Assembly: GCF_023920105.1 (NCBI RefSeq)
Contig: NZ_CP083693.1
Coordinates: 451,001 to 515,000, forward strand
Length of the DNA: 64,000 nucleotides
Source of the DNA: Bartonella taylorii
Lineage (GTDB): Bacteria > Pseudomonadota > Alphaproteobacteria > Rhizobiales > Rhizobiaceae
Direction: 5' to 3'
Shown here: in pieces, positions 30,176 to 38,841 of the stretch
How positions within the stretch are numbered: position 1 is the stretch's first letter
Layout: every line of letters begins with the position of its first letter
Program-made: the position numbers and the translations under genes
The notes under the pieces: model-generated
What the model was told of the DNA's origin: nothing
Database searches by the model: none
The model's input: the letters and a program-made list of their open reading frames with translations, nothing else

Positions 30176-30893
30176 AGAATGTTTCAAAGAGGTATTTCTA
30201 CGGTGTACATTGTATAGTATACAAAAATATAATAAAGTCAATATGTTGAGTTCAATTATTTTATATGAATCCACTTAAGAATCCATCCTTTTATACGTGA
30301 TTCATTTGACCATTTTTTATATAAGATTGCCATGTATGAATAGACCATAAAAAGCAAATCATGATGTAAATATTATAACGCATGTGTGTATTCAAATGAA
30401 ATGAAAAGCAGCTATCATTCATAACAGTTCATAAATTTTATGATACGTTTTTATCACTCAAAAATCGCATTGTTTTAAAGTTCAGTCGTTTGAAATTATC
30501 GATAACATATGTTTAAAGATCATACCTTGTTTAAAGATTGGTTTGTTAATCGCATAATAAAAACAAAATTAATGGTTCCCAAAATTGGGGAGCGCAAAAT
30601 CTAAAGATGTTATAGTATCCTAAGAGGGTAGTCGTTTGAAACTGTTATAAGCTTATAGGTTTAATTTATAAGATTGCATAAAAGGATTTAAAGACAAAAT
30701 CGTTTTTAAAAACGCTTTCTAAAAATTTAGAAGATGATAGGCAGCCATTATACAGGACATTATCATCATAACAGATATGAAAATCACAATGTTATGTCAT
30801 AAAATTTGAAATACTTTTTATGACATATGCAAGCAAGTGAGCGAAAAACGTTTTAAAAGTTGTCGTTTAAAAATACGAAGCCAAATAGGGTTG

Positions 30894-30937
30894 ATCCAAA
30901 TTTGGATTGAGAGATTTTAGTCACCCCAAATTTGGGG
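30894..30937. promoter_or_regulatory. Pair of 14-base palindromes, centres 30 bases apart
   Basis: ATCCAAATTTGGAT (30894-30907) and CCCCAAATTTGGGG (30924-30937) are both perfect palindromes sharing CCAAATTTGG, with centres exactly 30 bases apart. An imperfect third, CCCAAAATTGGGG, lies at about 30578-30590. Spacing near three helical turns suggests paired operator sites for a dimeric regulator. The regulator is unknown. Confidence 0.5.
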
Positions 30938-31584
30938 GCACCTATTGAGACAAAGATAAGCAAGCAAAATTCAAAACCGTTGTATCTCAATACATGGGGT
31001 TTTGCTAAATTTTTAGACAAAAGAGACAATGTTTTAAGAATGTTTTATTCTAAAGTTAGCGAGCGCGAGTTTGAGCTGGTTGATTTTAACGAGCCCAAAA
31101 ATGGACCGGCTAATTTATAAAGAAGTTACGTTTGAGTGCAAAGAGAAAAGGCATTTATGAGAACCTTTCTAAATGAACGTTTAAACGTTTGAAACTGATG
31201 TTTATAACAGTTTTTAAAGCTTTGCGTTTGATAAAAGCGTTTGTTTATTTATCTTATGAAAAGCTGCTTTAAAGACCAACGCTCGTAAATGTAAAAAACG
31301 GATTTTGTTATAGACATTTACTTAAGACACATTTTTTTGATTGTATTGACAAGCCTACCAAGAGTTTTGATTTATTTGATACGTTTGTTTGATAGCCATA
31401 AAAGCGTTTATAGTTTCTCTTATTCAAATAAATGATATTTAAGATCATACCTATCATTTACATTCCTTTTGATAAGTTTTAATAAAGACAATAGAGCGCT
31501 TGCAATATGATACGTTTTGTATATAGGCATTACCATTTATTGGTAAATTTATATTTATGAGTCATTCGTTATATCTTCATTCAT

Positions 31585-31616
31585 AAGCCGCGTCACGTAA
31601 ATGGTACGGCTTTCTT
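31585..31616 (+). terminator. Probable intrinsic terminator
   Basis: AAGCCG (31585-31590) pairs with CGGCTT (31607-31612) across a 16-base loop and is followed by a T-rich run. It would end any plus-strand transcript coming from the 30.9 kb region. Confidence 0.5.
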
Positions 31617-31674
31617 TTTCTCTCTTTTATGATGCGCTTATAGCCATAAGAAAAGCGCCCCCACGCTTGTTTTT

Positions 31675-32178
31675 TTATTCTGTTGTATCAACAATCTTGA
31701 TAACATTATCGCTTTCATAAACCTCACAATTTTTGGGTACCACCCTTAGCTTACTTTGTCGGTTTAATTTTGCCTTGCCATAAGCTTTACCCCAGACCTT
31801 TGCATAATATGAGATCTTTGCATTGCCATAAACAGAACCATAAACCTCAGCATTGCCCCCCACGCTAGCATTGCCATAAACCTTGCCATAAATTTTTGCA
31901 CGGCTATTAACAACAGCATAATTATAAATCTTAGCATGGCTATAAACGCAGGCAGAACCCGAAACCTGAGCATGCCCATAAACCCATGCATCATCATAAA
32001 CCCAGCAATTGCCCTCATGAGAGAGGTTGGCTTCCTTTTCAATAAAGCCGCCTAGATCGCCAGCTTTGACATCATCAAAATCTTTTAGAGCTTTAATGCG
32101 ATAAAGGTTTGTAATCTGTTTAGTCATCCGATCTTTAATTTGTTTGCTTTCATTTGTTATAATGTATTTTTTGCACAT
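31675..32178 (-). CDS. Left-handed beta-helix (hexapeptide-repeat-like) protein, prophage type
   Basis: A 167-residue protein. An N-terminal section (MTKQITNLYRIKALKDFDDV, then KAGDLGGFIEKEANLSHEGN) is followed from about residue 58 by short repeats with alternating aromatic, valine and alanine positions (WVYDDAWVYGHAQVSGSACV, KIYGKVYGNASVGGNAEVYG). This periodicity is that of left-handed parallel beta-helices. Similar proteins, beginning with the same 'YRIKALKDF..VKAGDLGGFIE' section, are common in prophages and accessory islands, with no proven role. A GAGGGTG site precedes the start at 32178. A truncated paralogue lies directly upstream at 32275-32620. Its frame is intact. Confidence 0.75.
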   Translation of the reverse strand: MCKKYIITNESKQIKDRMTKQITNLYRIKALKDFDDVKAGDLGGFIEKEANLSHEGNCWVYDDAWVYGHAQVSGSACVYSHAKIYNYAVVNSRAKIYGKVYGNASVGGNAEVYGSVYGNAKISYYAKVWGKAYGKAKLNRQSKLRVVPKNCEVYESDNVIKIVDTTE

Positions 32179-32274
32179 AAGAACACCCTCATAATCTAAT
32201 GTGATAAACGTTTGCTAAAATTTGAAATGGGAATATTTGGTTGAAAAGCAGGCGCCCCCGCCGCGCCCGTGCGT

Positions 32275-32620
32275 TCAATTATGCTGCTTTATTTTTGGTG
32301 AGACATAGACAATCTCTAATTCACCATAAGGGGAGAGCCGTTCAATATAGGTTTTTATTTTAGTAGACCCACCAACATTTTCACGAATAACAGCAATGCC
32401 ATGGATATGAGCATTTTCATAAACATGCACGTTATTTGCTATACGGGCGTTTTCATAAACCCTAGCATTGTCATATACATAGGCATTATCATAAATAATA
32501 GCCTTGCCATAAACATGGGCATTACCATAGACATAGCCAGCAACGATAGCATTGTCATAAACCCGCGCATTTTCATAAACGTGACCATTTTTAAAAACAA
32601 GAGCCTCATTATAAGCCCAG
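32275..32620 (-). pseudogene. Truncated paralogue of the beta-helix repeat gene
   Basis: The minus strand reads DCWAYNEALVFKNGHVYENA then RVYDNAIVAGYVYGNAHVYG, more repeats, and a tail ending LEIVYVSPKIKQHN before TGA at 32275-32277. The counterpart of GNCWVYDDAWVYGHA is present, but the N-terminal section is missing and an in-frame TGA lies just before DCW. Beyond about 32640 the sequence switches to the CdiA-like cassette on the other strand, marking a recombination junction. Confidence 0.8.
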
Positions 32621-32701
32621 CAATCTCAAAAGGGTTGGCAATTATAAGCCCGAGCAAGTGTTTAAAAGGTTGGGGGGGATGCCTATTATGAATATCGTCT
32701 G

Positions 32702-35700
32702 GTGCGTGAGCAAATTTTTGAACTCACAGGCAATCGCACTCTTCTTGATGTTGAAGATCCCAATGCTCAAATGCAAAGGCTTTATGACAATGCTGTAGAG
32801 CAGCAAGGACCCTTGGGGTTAGAGCTAGGAGTGCCATTAACGCCTCAGCAGATTGCTGGGATCAAAAAGGACATGATCTGGCTTGAAACCCACCTTGTGG
32901 ATGGAAAAGAGGTCTTGGTGCCGCGCGTTTATTTGGCATCAGGGTCACAAACCCACCAAGGCAGTCTCGCCAGTGCTCATTTAAAAGGCCATGGCATCAC
33001 TTTAGCAGCAGAACGTCTGACCAATAGCGGTGCGGTCTTTAGTGATAATGCACTCCATATAAAAACCACGAAGACTTTGTTCAATGATGGTGGTTTTTTG
33101 CTTGGCAGCGGTGCTGTTGATCTGAGCAGTGATGGTCTTTTAGCCAATTCTTCTGGTGTTATTCATGGTGATACGATCACCATGACGGGTAATACGATTA
33201 TCAATAGCACTGCTAAAATCCGTGACAAGAATGCAAATGGTTTTGTTGATAGAGCTGGGCAGAAGGCGCAAATCCTTTCTGATCATGCTTTGAGCATTCA
33301 ATCCCTTGGAGATCTTGGTGCAGAAGGAGGGGCATTCACCAGTGGCGGTCCGATGACGATGATTATCGGTGGCACAGGCATGATTGGCGCATTGGCGTTG
33401 GAGAGCGAACATAAGGAGACATTGGAAAAAGGGCATTATGATGCTCAAAGCCGTGATCATCGTTTGAGTGAAGTAAACAGTGGTGAGAATCTTACCATTG
33501 TTACAAACGGTGCTCTCATCGTGAATGGGGCTAAGGTTAAAGCCAAGGGCGATGCGGACTTTACCAGTGGTGACTCCCTCACCATGACTTCGGTGCAAAA
33601 CTTTAGCAGCTATGACTTAGACCTTAGGGGCAAAGAAGGTGACAAATCGAAGCAAAAAAATAAATTCCGTCAACAATCCACACAAATCACCACAGACAAA
33701 ACCACGGTGGAAACAGGTGGCAAGTTCTCTGCGCATGCGAAGGATGGGGATCTCACGCTTGGTGCAGTAGGCTTGAAAAGTGATGGCGAGATACATCTTG
33801 CGGCAGATAAGGGGAAGATCCAGTTTCTTAGCAACAAGGATCAAGATTTTAAGGACACTTATCAGCGTAACGAAAACCTTGTGTGGTGGAGTGAGAACGA
33901 CAAAGGGTATTTGAAAGAGACCATCAAGCATGTGACGATAGAAGCCGGCGGTGGCATGAAGCTTGATGCGGGCAATGGCATTGTTGTTGAATATGAGAAA
34001 ACCGGTGATTTAGACAAATCTCTTGAACAATTGTCACACTCTCCAGGATTGTCATGGATTAAGCAACTGCGTGATAATCCAGAATTATCCAAGCAAGTTG
34101 ATTGGCAAGCCGTTCAAGCTGAATTTAAAGACTGGAATTATAAAGCCCAAGGTCTGACAGAAGCTGGTGCGGCACTTGTGGCATTGGCTGTCACGGCGGT
34201 TACGGGCGGAGCAGCCTCGGGTGCTGCCAGTGCCATTACCGGTGCATTGGGGCTTGGCTCTAGCACTGCCATGAATGCGGCGATACAGGCAGGTGTGCAA
34301 GCGCTGATCAATAAAAGCGCCATAGCTCTTGTCAATAATCGCGGTGATATTGCCGCAGCATTGCATGAGCTTGGTTCTTTCAAGAATGTTCTCAGCATTG
34401 TCTCTTCGATGTTAACGGCGGGCTTAACCAGCCAAGTAACGGAAATGGTCGGTGTTGGACAATCTTTGCCTAAAACGGCTCCTTTTGTCGATCGCATTAC
34501 CCGTGAAGCAGAAAAGAACCTGATCAAAGCAGCCATTGGCACGAGCGTTCAAACGGCTCTTGAGGGTGGCTCTTTTGACAAGAACTTTTTTAACAATCTG
34601 CGTACAGCTTTGTCTGATACGGTTGGCAAGACGTTGGCGGAAGAAATCGGTACTGCCAAGGCTGAGGGTAAAATAGATACGGTCACGCAGATCGTTGCCC
34701 ATGCAGGGCTTGGCTGCTTAAAAGGCGCTGTTGCGAGTGGCGCTTGCACTGCCGGTGCTGTGGGGGGTGCTGTAGGCGAAGCCACAGCTATGCTCCAGTT
34801 TAAACTGTGGATGCAAGGCATTATACGCGAGGAAGTGGGAGATCTCAACGGTCGCACCCCAACGGCGGAAGAACAAGCCCGCATCACTGCCAAGATTGAT
34901 GCGCAGTTTGCTGACTTTAGAGAGCACACCATTGATATCGCACGGGCTGCTGGGGGTGTTGCCGCTGCCCTTGCTGGTGGTGATGTTAATGCCGGTGCCG
35001 ATGCCGCAGGTAATGCCGCAGAGAATAACTACCTCAGCAGTGCGCAACAAGCTCAGATGAATAAAGAATTAAAGGAGTGTCCTGACCTTTTATGTGAAGC
35101 AGAAGTGTCTGCGAAGTGGTCTGTGATTAGTGGTGGGCAAAATATAAGCTTTGCGGCAGGTTTGGTAGCTGGTGTACCGGCTGAATTATACGATACGGTT
35201 GATGGTTTTATGCAAATGGCCAGCCATCCCATAGATACTTTGAAAGCGCTCAAAGATTTTGTCACCAGTGGTAAGGTTTTTGCTACCCTTGGGCAATCTT
35301 ATGTAGAGCGTATTGATCACTTGATGGCGGAATATGAGCGAGCGGGCGCTAGTGGATCCTTTAATGCTGGTGTTGAAGTCGGAAAATTATTGACTGAAGT
35401 CGCAGCGCTGTTTGTTGGAGGCGCTGGATTAGCCAAGGAAGGTGTAAAGCTTGGCGAAAAGGCTCTGATCCAGTTCATTGCGAGGAGAGATTTTGCCCAA
35501 TTCGCTTCCAAGAAAAATCTTCTAGAACTTGCTGTTCAAGGAGATCCTGCCAAACTTGCCGCTAGAAAAGAACTGACCAACTTTGCTTCTGGAGAAAAAA
35601 AGCTTTGGTTAAACAAAAAACCCATTAAATTTACCGATAGCAAATTTGGTCAGACAAACAAAGTTTATCAGAGAGACGACCTATTTGATCCTAATAAAAG

Positions 35701-36073
35701 GGTTAACTGGATGGAAAACAAAAAAGAAGTGTGGGGCACCAATATTGAGAGAATGAAAACAGGAAGAGCACCTATGGGTTTTGATGGCAGGCCTGTTGAG
35801 TTGCATCACCTAAAGCAAACGCATGAGGGGCCCATAGCAGAAATTGGTAGTAAAGATCATAATAAATATACTTCTGTGATTCATGCTAATCCAAAAACAC
35901 ATCAATCGCTTATAGATAGAAAAAAGTTTGAGAAGTGGAGAGAGGAATATTGGAAGGAACGTGCTCAAGGCTATAGAGAAGAGGTAAACAGTAACTTAGG
36001 AGGAATAATCGATATGAAATGGGGTATCATGGGTATAGATTTTCAGAGATGGGGACAGGAGTATGGGCAGTAA
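32702..36073 (+). CDS. 5'-truncated CdiA/FHA-type protein, cassette 1, with LHH-type HNH nuclease toxin C-terminus
   Basis: The frame is open from 32666, and homology begins at GDAYYEYRLVREQIFELTGN, a segment found deep inside filamentous-hemagglutinin/CdiA proteins. There is no signal peptide, TPS secretion domain or proper start (GTG at 32702 is merely the first permitted codon), so this is a displaced C-terminal cassette. It contains hemagglutinin repeats, a hydrophobic Ala/Gly-rich pretoxin region, and AENN at about residues 773-776, equivalent to the VENN motif that separates constant CdiA from its variable toxin. The final domain has GRPVELHHLKQTHEGPIAEI (H1035, H1036) and HNKYTSVIHANPKTHQ, the LHH/HNH nuclease pattern. 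A SUKH-type immunity gene follows at 36125. Production or delivery of the toxin would need recombination into a full-length cdiA. Confidence 0.8.
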   Translation: MREQIFELTGNRTLLDVEDPNAQMQRLYDNAVEQQGPLGLELGVPLTPQQIAGIKKDMIWLETHLVDGKEVLVPRVYLASGSQTHQGSLASAHLKGHGITLAAERLTNSGAVFSDNALHIKTTKTLFNDGGFLLGSGAVDLSSDGLLANSSGVIHGDTITMTGNTIINSTAKIRDKNANGFVDRAGQKAQILSDHALSIQSLGDLGAEGGAFTSGGPMTMIIGGTGMIGALALESEHKETLEKGHYDAQSRDHRLSEVNSGENLTIVTNGALIVNGAKVKAKGDADFTSGDSLTMTSVQNFSSYDLDLRGKEGDKSKQKNKFRQQSTQITTDKTTVETGGKFSAHAKDGDLTLGAVGLKSDGEIHLAADKGKIQFLSNKDQDFKDTYQRNENLVWWSENDKGYLKETIKHVTIEAGGGMKLDAGNGIVVEYEKTGDLDKSLEQLSHSPGLSWIKQLRDNPELSKQVDWQAVQAEFKDWNYKAQGLTEAGAALVALAVTAVTGGAASGAASAITGALGLGSSTAMNAAIQAGVQALINKSAIALVNNRGDIAAALHELGSFKNVLSIVSSMLTAGLTSQVTEMVGVGQSLPKTAPFVDRITREAEKNLIKAAIGTSVQTALEGGSFDKNFFNNLRTALSDTVGKTLAEEIGTAKAEGKIDTVTQIVAHAGLGCLKGAVASGACTAGAVGGAVGEATAMLQFKLWMQGIIREEVGDLNGRTPTAEEQARITAKIDAQFADFREHTIDIARAAGGVAAALAGGDVNAGADAAGNAAENNYLSSAQQAQMNKELKECPDLLCEAEVSAKWSVISGGQNISFAAGLVAGVPAELYDTVDGFMQMASHPIDTLKALKDFVTSGKVFATLGQSYVERIDHLMAEYERAGASGSFNAGVEVGKLLTEVAALFVGGAGLAKEGVKLGEKALIQFIARRDFAQFASKKNLLELAVQGDPAKLAARKELTNFASGEKKLWLNKKPIKFTDSKFGQTNKVYQRDDLFDPNKRVNWMENKKEVWGTNIERMKTGRAPMGFDGRPVELHHLKQTHEGPIAEIGSKDHNKYTSVIHANPKTHQSLIDRKKFEKWREEYWKERAQGYREEVNSNLGGIIDMKWGIMGIDFQRWGQEYGQ

Positions 36074-36124
36074 TGATCTACGGTTAATTGAAAAGAGAAA
36101 AAACAGAAATTTGGAGAATAATTG

Positions 36125-36700
36125 ATGAAAACCTATACCTTAGCTGATGTCATAGAATTAGTTGATAAATATGATGGTGATATTGTTAGTTTTGGGATTG
36201 CAGAAAATGCGGTTGATGATCTCGTGATTGAAAAGGCAGAGAGAGCTCTCGGTTTACAATTCACATCTTCCTATAAAGCTTTTTTAAAACATTATAAAGG
36301 AGGAGACATTGCTGGTTATGAAATCTATAGCCTTTATAAGGAGGGTGGAGAAGATATTCCTTTTGATGATATTGTTTTACAAAACTTAAATTATTATAGA
36401 AAAAATGGTTTTGTGACACCAGAACAGCTTGCCGTTAGCAGAACAGATTTTGGTGAAACATTTTACTTTGATTATACGCAGTTTCGGGATGGTGAATGTC
36501 CAATCTATGTCATGCTTCCATCTGAAGATTGCGAATATTACGCAAGTAATTTTTATGAATTCCTTTGCAAAAGAATTAAAGAAAGCGCGGGAGAAGAGAT
36601 ACCTGAAGGTGACCAACCTATTGAAAAGACTGAAAAAGCTCCCATTCCGCAACCTATCCCTTTTTACAAGAGTTTTTGGAAAAAACTATGGAAGAGGTGA
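36125..36700 (+). CDS. SMI1/KNR4 (SUKH)-family immunity protein for cassette 1
   Basis: A 191-residue cytosolic protein with the SUKH core: AERALGLQFTSSYKAFLKHY, then KGGDIAGYEIYSLYKEG. This superfamily supplies immunity proteins for many polymorphic nuclease toxins. It lies 51 bases after the LHH toxin stop on the same strand, the standard toxin-immunity order, so it is most likely the cognate antidote of the HNH domain at the end of cassette 1. The ATG at 36125 is preferred over the TTG at 36122; GGAG lies at about 36113. The C-terminal 40 residues are charged and proline-rich. Intactness while the toxin carrier is truncated suggests selection for protection. Confidence 0.85.
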   Translation: MKTYTLADVIELVDKYDGDIVSFGIAENAVDDLVIEKAERALGLQFTSSYKAFLKHYKGGDIAGYEIYSLYKEGGEDIPFDDIVLQNLNYYRKNGFVTPEQLAVSRTDFGETFYFDYTQFRDGECPIYVMLPSEDCEYYASNFYEFLCKRIKESAGEEIPEGDQPIEKTEKAPIPQPIPFYKSFWKKLWKR

Positions 36701-36747
36701 AATTGATAGTAAGGAAAGTAACAACCTCTCCATACTTACAAAAATAA

Positions 36748-36979
36748 GGATCTCACGCTTGGTGCAGTAGGCTTGAAAAGTGGTGGCGAGATACATCTTG
36801 CGGCAGATAAGGGGAAGATCCAGTTTCTTAGCAACAAGGATCAAGATTTTAAGGACACTTATCAGCGTAACGAAAACCTTGTGTGGTGGAGTGAGAGCGA
36901 CAAAGGTTACCTTAAGGAAACCATCAAGCATGTGACCATAGAAGCCGGCGGTGGCATGAAGCTTGATGCGGGCAATGGC
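36748..36979 (+). repeat. 232-bp CdiA/FHA fragment, copy of 33748-33979
   Basis: The stretch matches 33748-33979 of cassette 1 (and the equivalent in cassette 2) with scattered differences such as AGTGGTGGCGAG for AGTGATGGCGAG and GAGAGCGAC for GAGAACGAC. It stops exactly where cassette 2 begins. It encodes a fragment of hemagglutinin repeat and is not a gene. It probably marks an earlier cassette boundary. Confidence 0.9.
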
Positions 36980-36982
36980 TTT

Positions 36983-38841
36983 CCCACCAAGGCAGTCTCG
37001 CCAGTGCTCATTTAAAAGGCCATGGCATCACTTTAGCAGCAGAACGTCTGACCAATAGCGGTGCGGTCTTTAGTGATAATGCACTTCATATAAAAACCAC
37101 GAAGACTTTGTTCAATGATGGTGGGTTTTTGCTTGGCAGCGGTGCTGTTGATCTGAGCAGTGATGGTCTTTTAGCCAATTCTTCTGGTGTTATTCATGGT
37201 GATGTGATCACCATGACGGGTAATACGATTATCAATAGCACCGCTAAAATCCGTGACAAGAATGCAAATGGTTTTGTTGATAGAGCTGGGCAGAAGGCGC
37301 AAATCCTTTCTGATCATGCTTTGAGCATTCAATCCCTTGGAGATCTTGGTGCAGAAGGAGGGGCATTCACCAGTGGCGGTCCGATGACGATGATTATCGG
37401 TGGCACAGGCATGATTGGCGCATTGGCGCTGGAGAGCGAACATAAGGAGACATTGGAAAAAGGGCATTATGATGCTCAAAGCCGTGATCATCGTTTGAGT
37501 GAAGTCAACAGTGGTGAGAATCTTACCATTGTTACGAACGGTGCTCTCATCGTGAATGGGGCTAAGGTTAAAGCTAAGGGCGATGCGGACTTTACCAGTG
37601 GTAACTCTCTCACCATGACTTCGGTGCAAAACTTTAGCAGCTATGACTTAGACCTTAGGGGCAAAGAAGGTGACAAATCGAAGCAAAAAAATAAATTCCG
37701 TCAACAATCCACACAAATCACCACAGACAAAACCACGGTGGAAACAGGTGGCAAGTTCTCTGCGCATGCGAAGGATGGGGATCTTACACTTGGTGCAGTA
37801 GGCTTGAAAAGTGATGGTGAGATACATCTTGCGGCAGATAAGGGGAAGATCCAGTTTCTTAGCAACAAGGATCAAGATTTTAAGGATGTTTATCAGCGTA
37901 ACGAAAACCTTGTGTGGTGGAGTGAGAACGACAAAGGGTATTTGAAAGAGACCATCAAGCATGTGACGATAGAAGCCGGCGGTGGCATGAAGCTTGATGC
38001 GGGCAATGGCATTGTTGTTGAATATGAGAAAACCGGTGATTTAGACAAATCTCTTGAACAATTGTCACACTCTCCAAGTCTAGCATGGATCAAACAACTG
38101 CGTGATAATCCAGAATTATCCAAGCAAGTTGATTGGCAAGCCGTTCAAGCTGAATTTAAAGACTGGAATTATAAAGCCCAAGGTCTGACAGAAGCTGGTG
38201 CGGCACTTGTGGCATTGGCTGTCACGGCGGTTACGGGCGGAGCAGCCTCGGGTGCTGCCAGTGCCATTACCGGTGCATTGGGGCTTGGCTCGAGCACTGC
38301 CATGAATGCGGCGATACAGGCAGGTGTGCAAGCGCTGATCAATAAAAGCGCCATAGCTCTTGTCAATAATCGCGGTGATATTGCCGCAGCATTGCATGAG
38401 CTTGGTTCTTCCAAGAATGTTCTCAGCATTGTCTCTTCGATGTTAACGGCGGGCTTAACCAGCCAAGTAACGGAAATGGCCGGTGTTGGACAGTCTTTAC
38501 CCAAAACGGCTCCTTTTGTCGATCGCATTACCCGTGAAGCAGAAAAGAACCTGATCAAAGCAGCCATTGGCACGAGCGTTCAAACGGCTCTTGAGGGTGG
38601 CTCTTTTGACAAGAACTTTTTTAACAATCTGCGTACAGCTTTGTCTGATACGGCTGGCAAGACGTTGGCGGAAGAAATCGGTACTGCCAAGGCTGAGGGT
38701 AAAATAGATACGGTCACGCAGATCGTTGCCCATGCAGGACTTGGCTGCCTAAAAGGCGCTGTTGCGAGTGGCGCTTGCACTGCCGGTGCTGTGGGGGGTG
38801 CTGTAGGCGAAGCCACAGCTATGCTCCAGTTTAAACTGTGG
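36983..38841 (+). repeat. 1.86-kb near-identical direct repeat shared by the two CdiA cassettes
   Basis: 36983-38841 corresponds to 32952-34810 at a constant offset of 4031 bases, with only scattered substitutions and no indel noted by eye. A second short identical block (ending at 35027/39058 at the AENN codons) follows after a diverged patch. Such repeats let cassettes exchange by homologous recombination. Confidence 0.93.

Larger units (their letters stand above)
30176..31674. other. AT-rich accessory spacer with palindromes and one small frame
   Basis: A 62-codon plus-strand frame at 30932-31120 (TTG start) reads APIETKISKQNSKPLYLN followed by TWGFAKFLDKRDNVLRMFYS; the family is unknown, and its start lies inside a palindrome. 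Long runs of TTTAAA-like sequence and repeated CGTTT/AAACG words fill the rest. It resembles the regulatory flank of a small mobile element, but no other gene can be supported. Confidence 0.4.

Noticed and set aside
30176..31674. Possible CRISPR array or origin in the repeat-rich AT stretch
   Set aside because: The recurring words are short and irregularly spaced; there are no constant direct repeats with spacers and no DnaA-box cluster.
32401..32691. 96-codon plus-strand frame with many I/N/M residues
   Set aside because: It is the antisense of the beta-helix repeat relic; its periodicity is a reflection of the repeats on the minus strand.
34138..34932. Long minus-strand frames (134 and 127 codons) inside CDI cassette 1, repeated in cassette 2
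   Set aside because: They are antisense shadows of the Ala/Gly-rich pretoxin coding sequence, and their duplication just follows the repeat.
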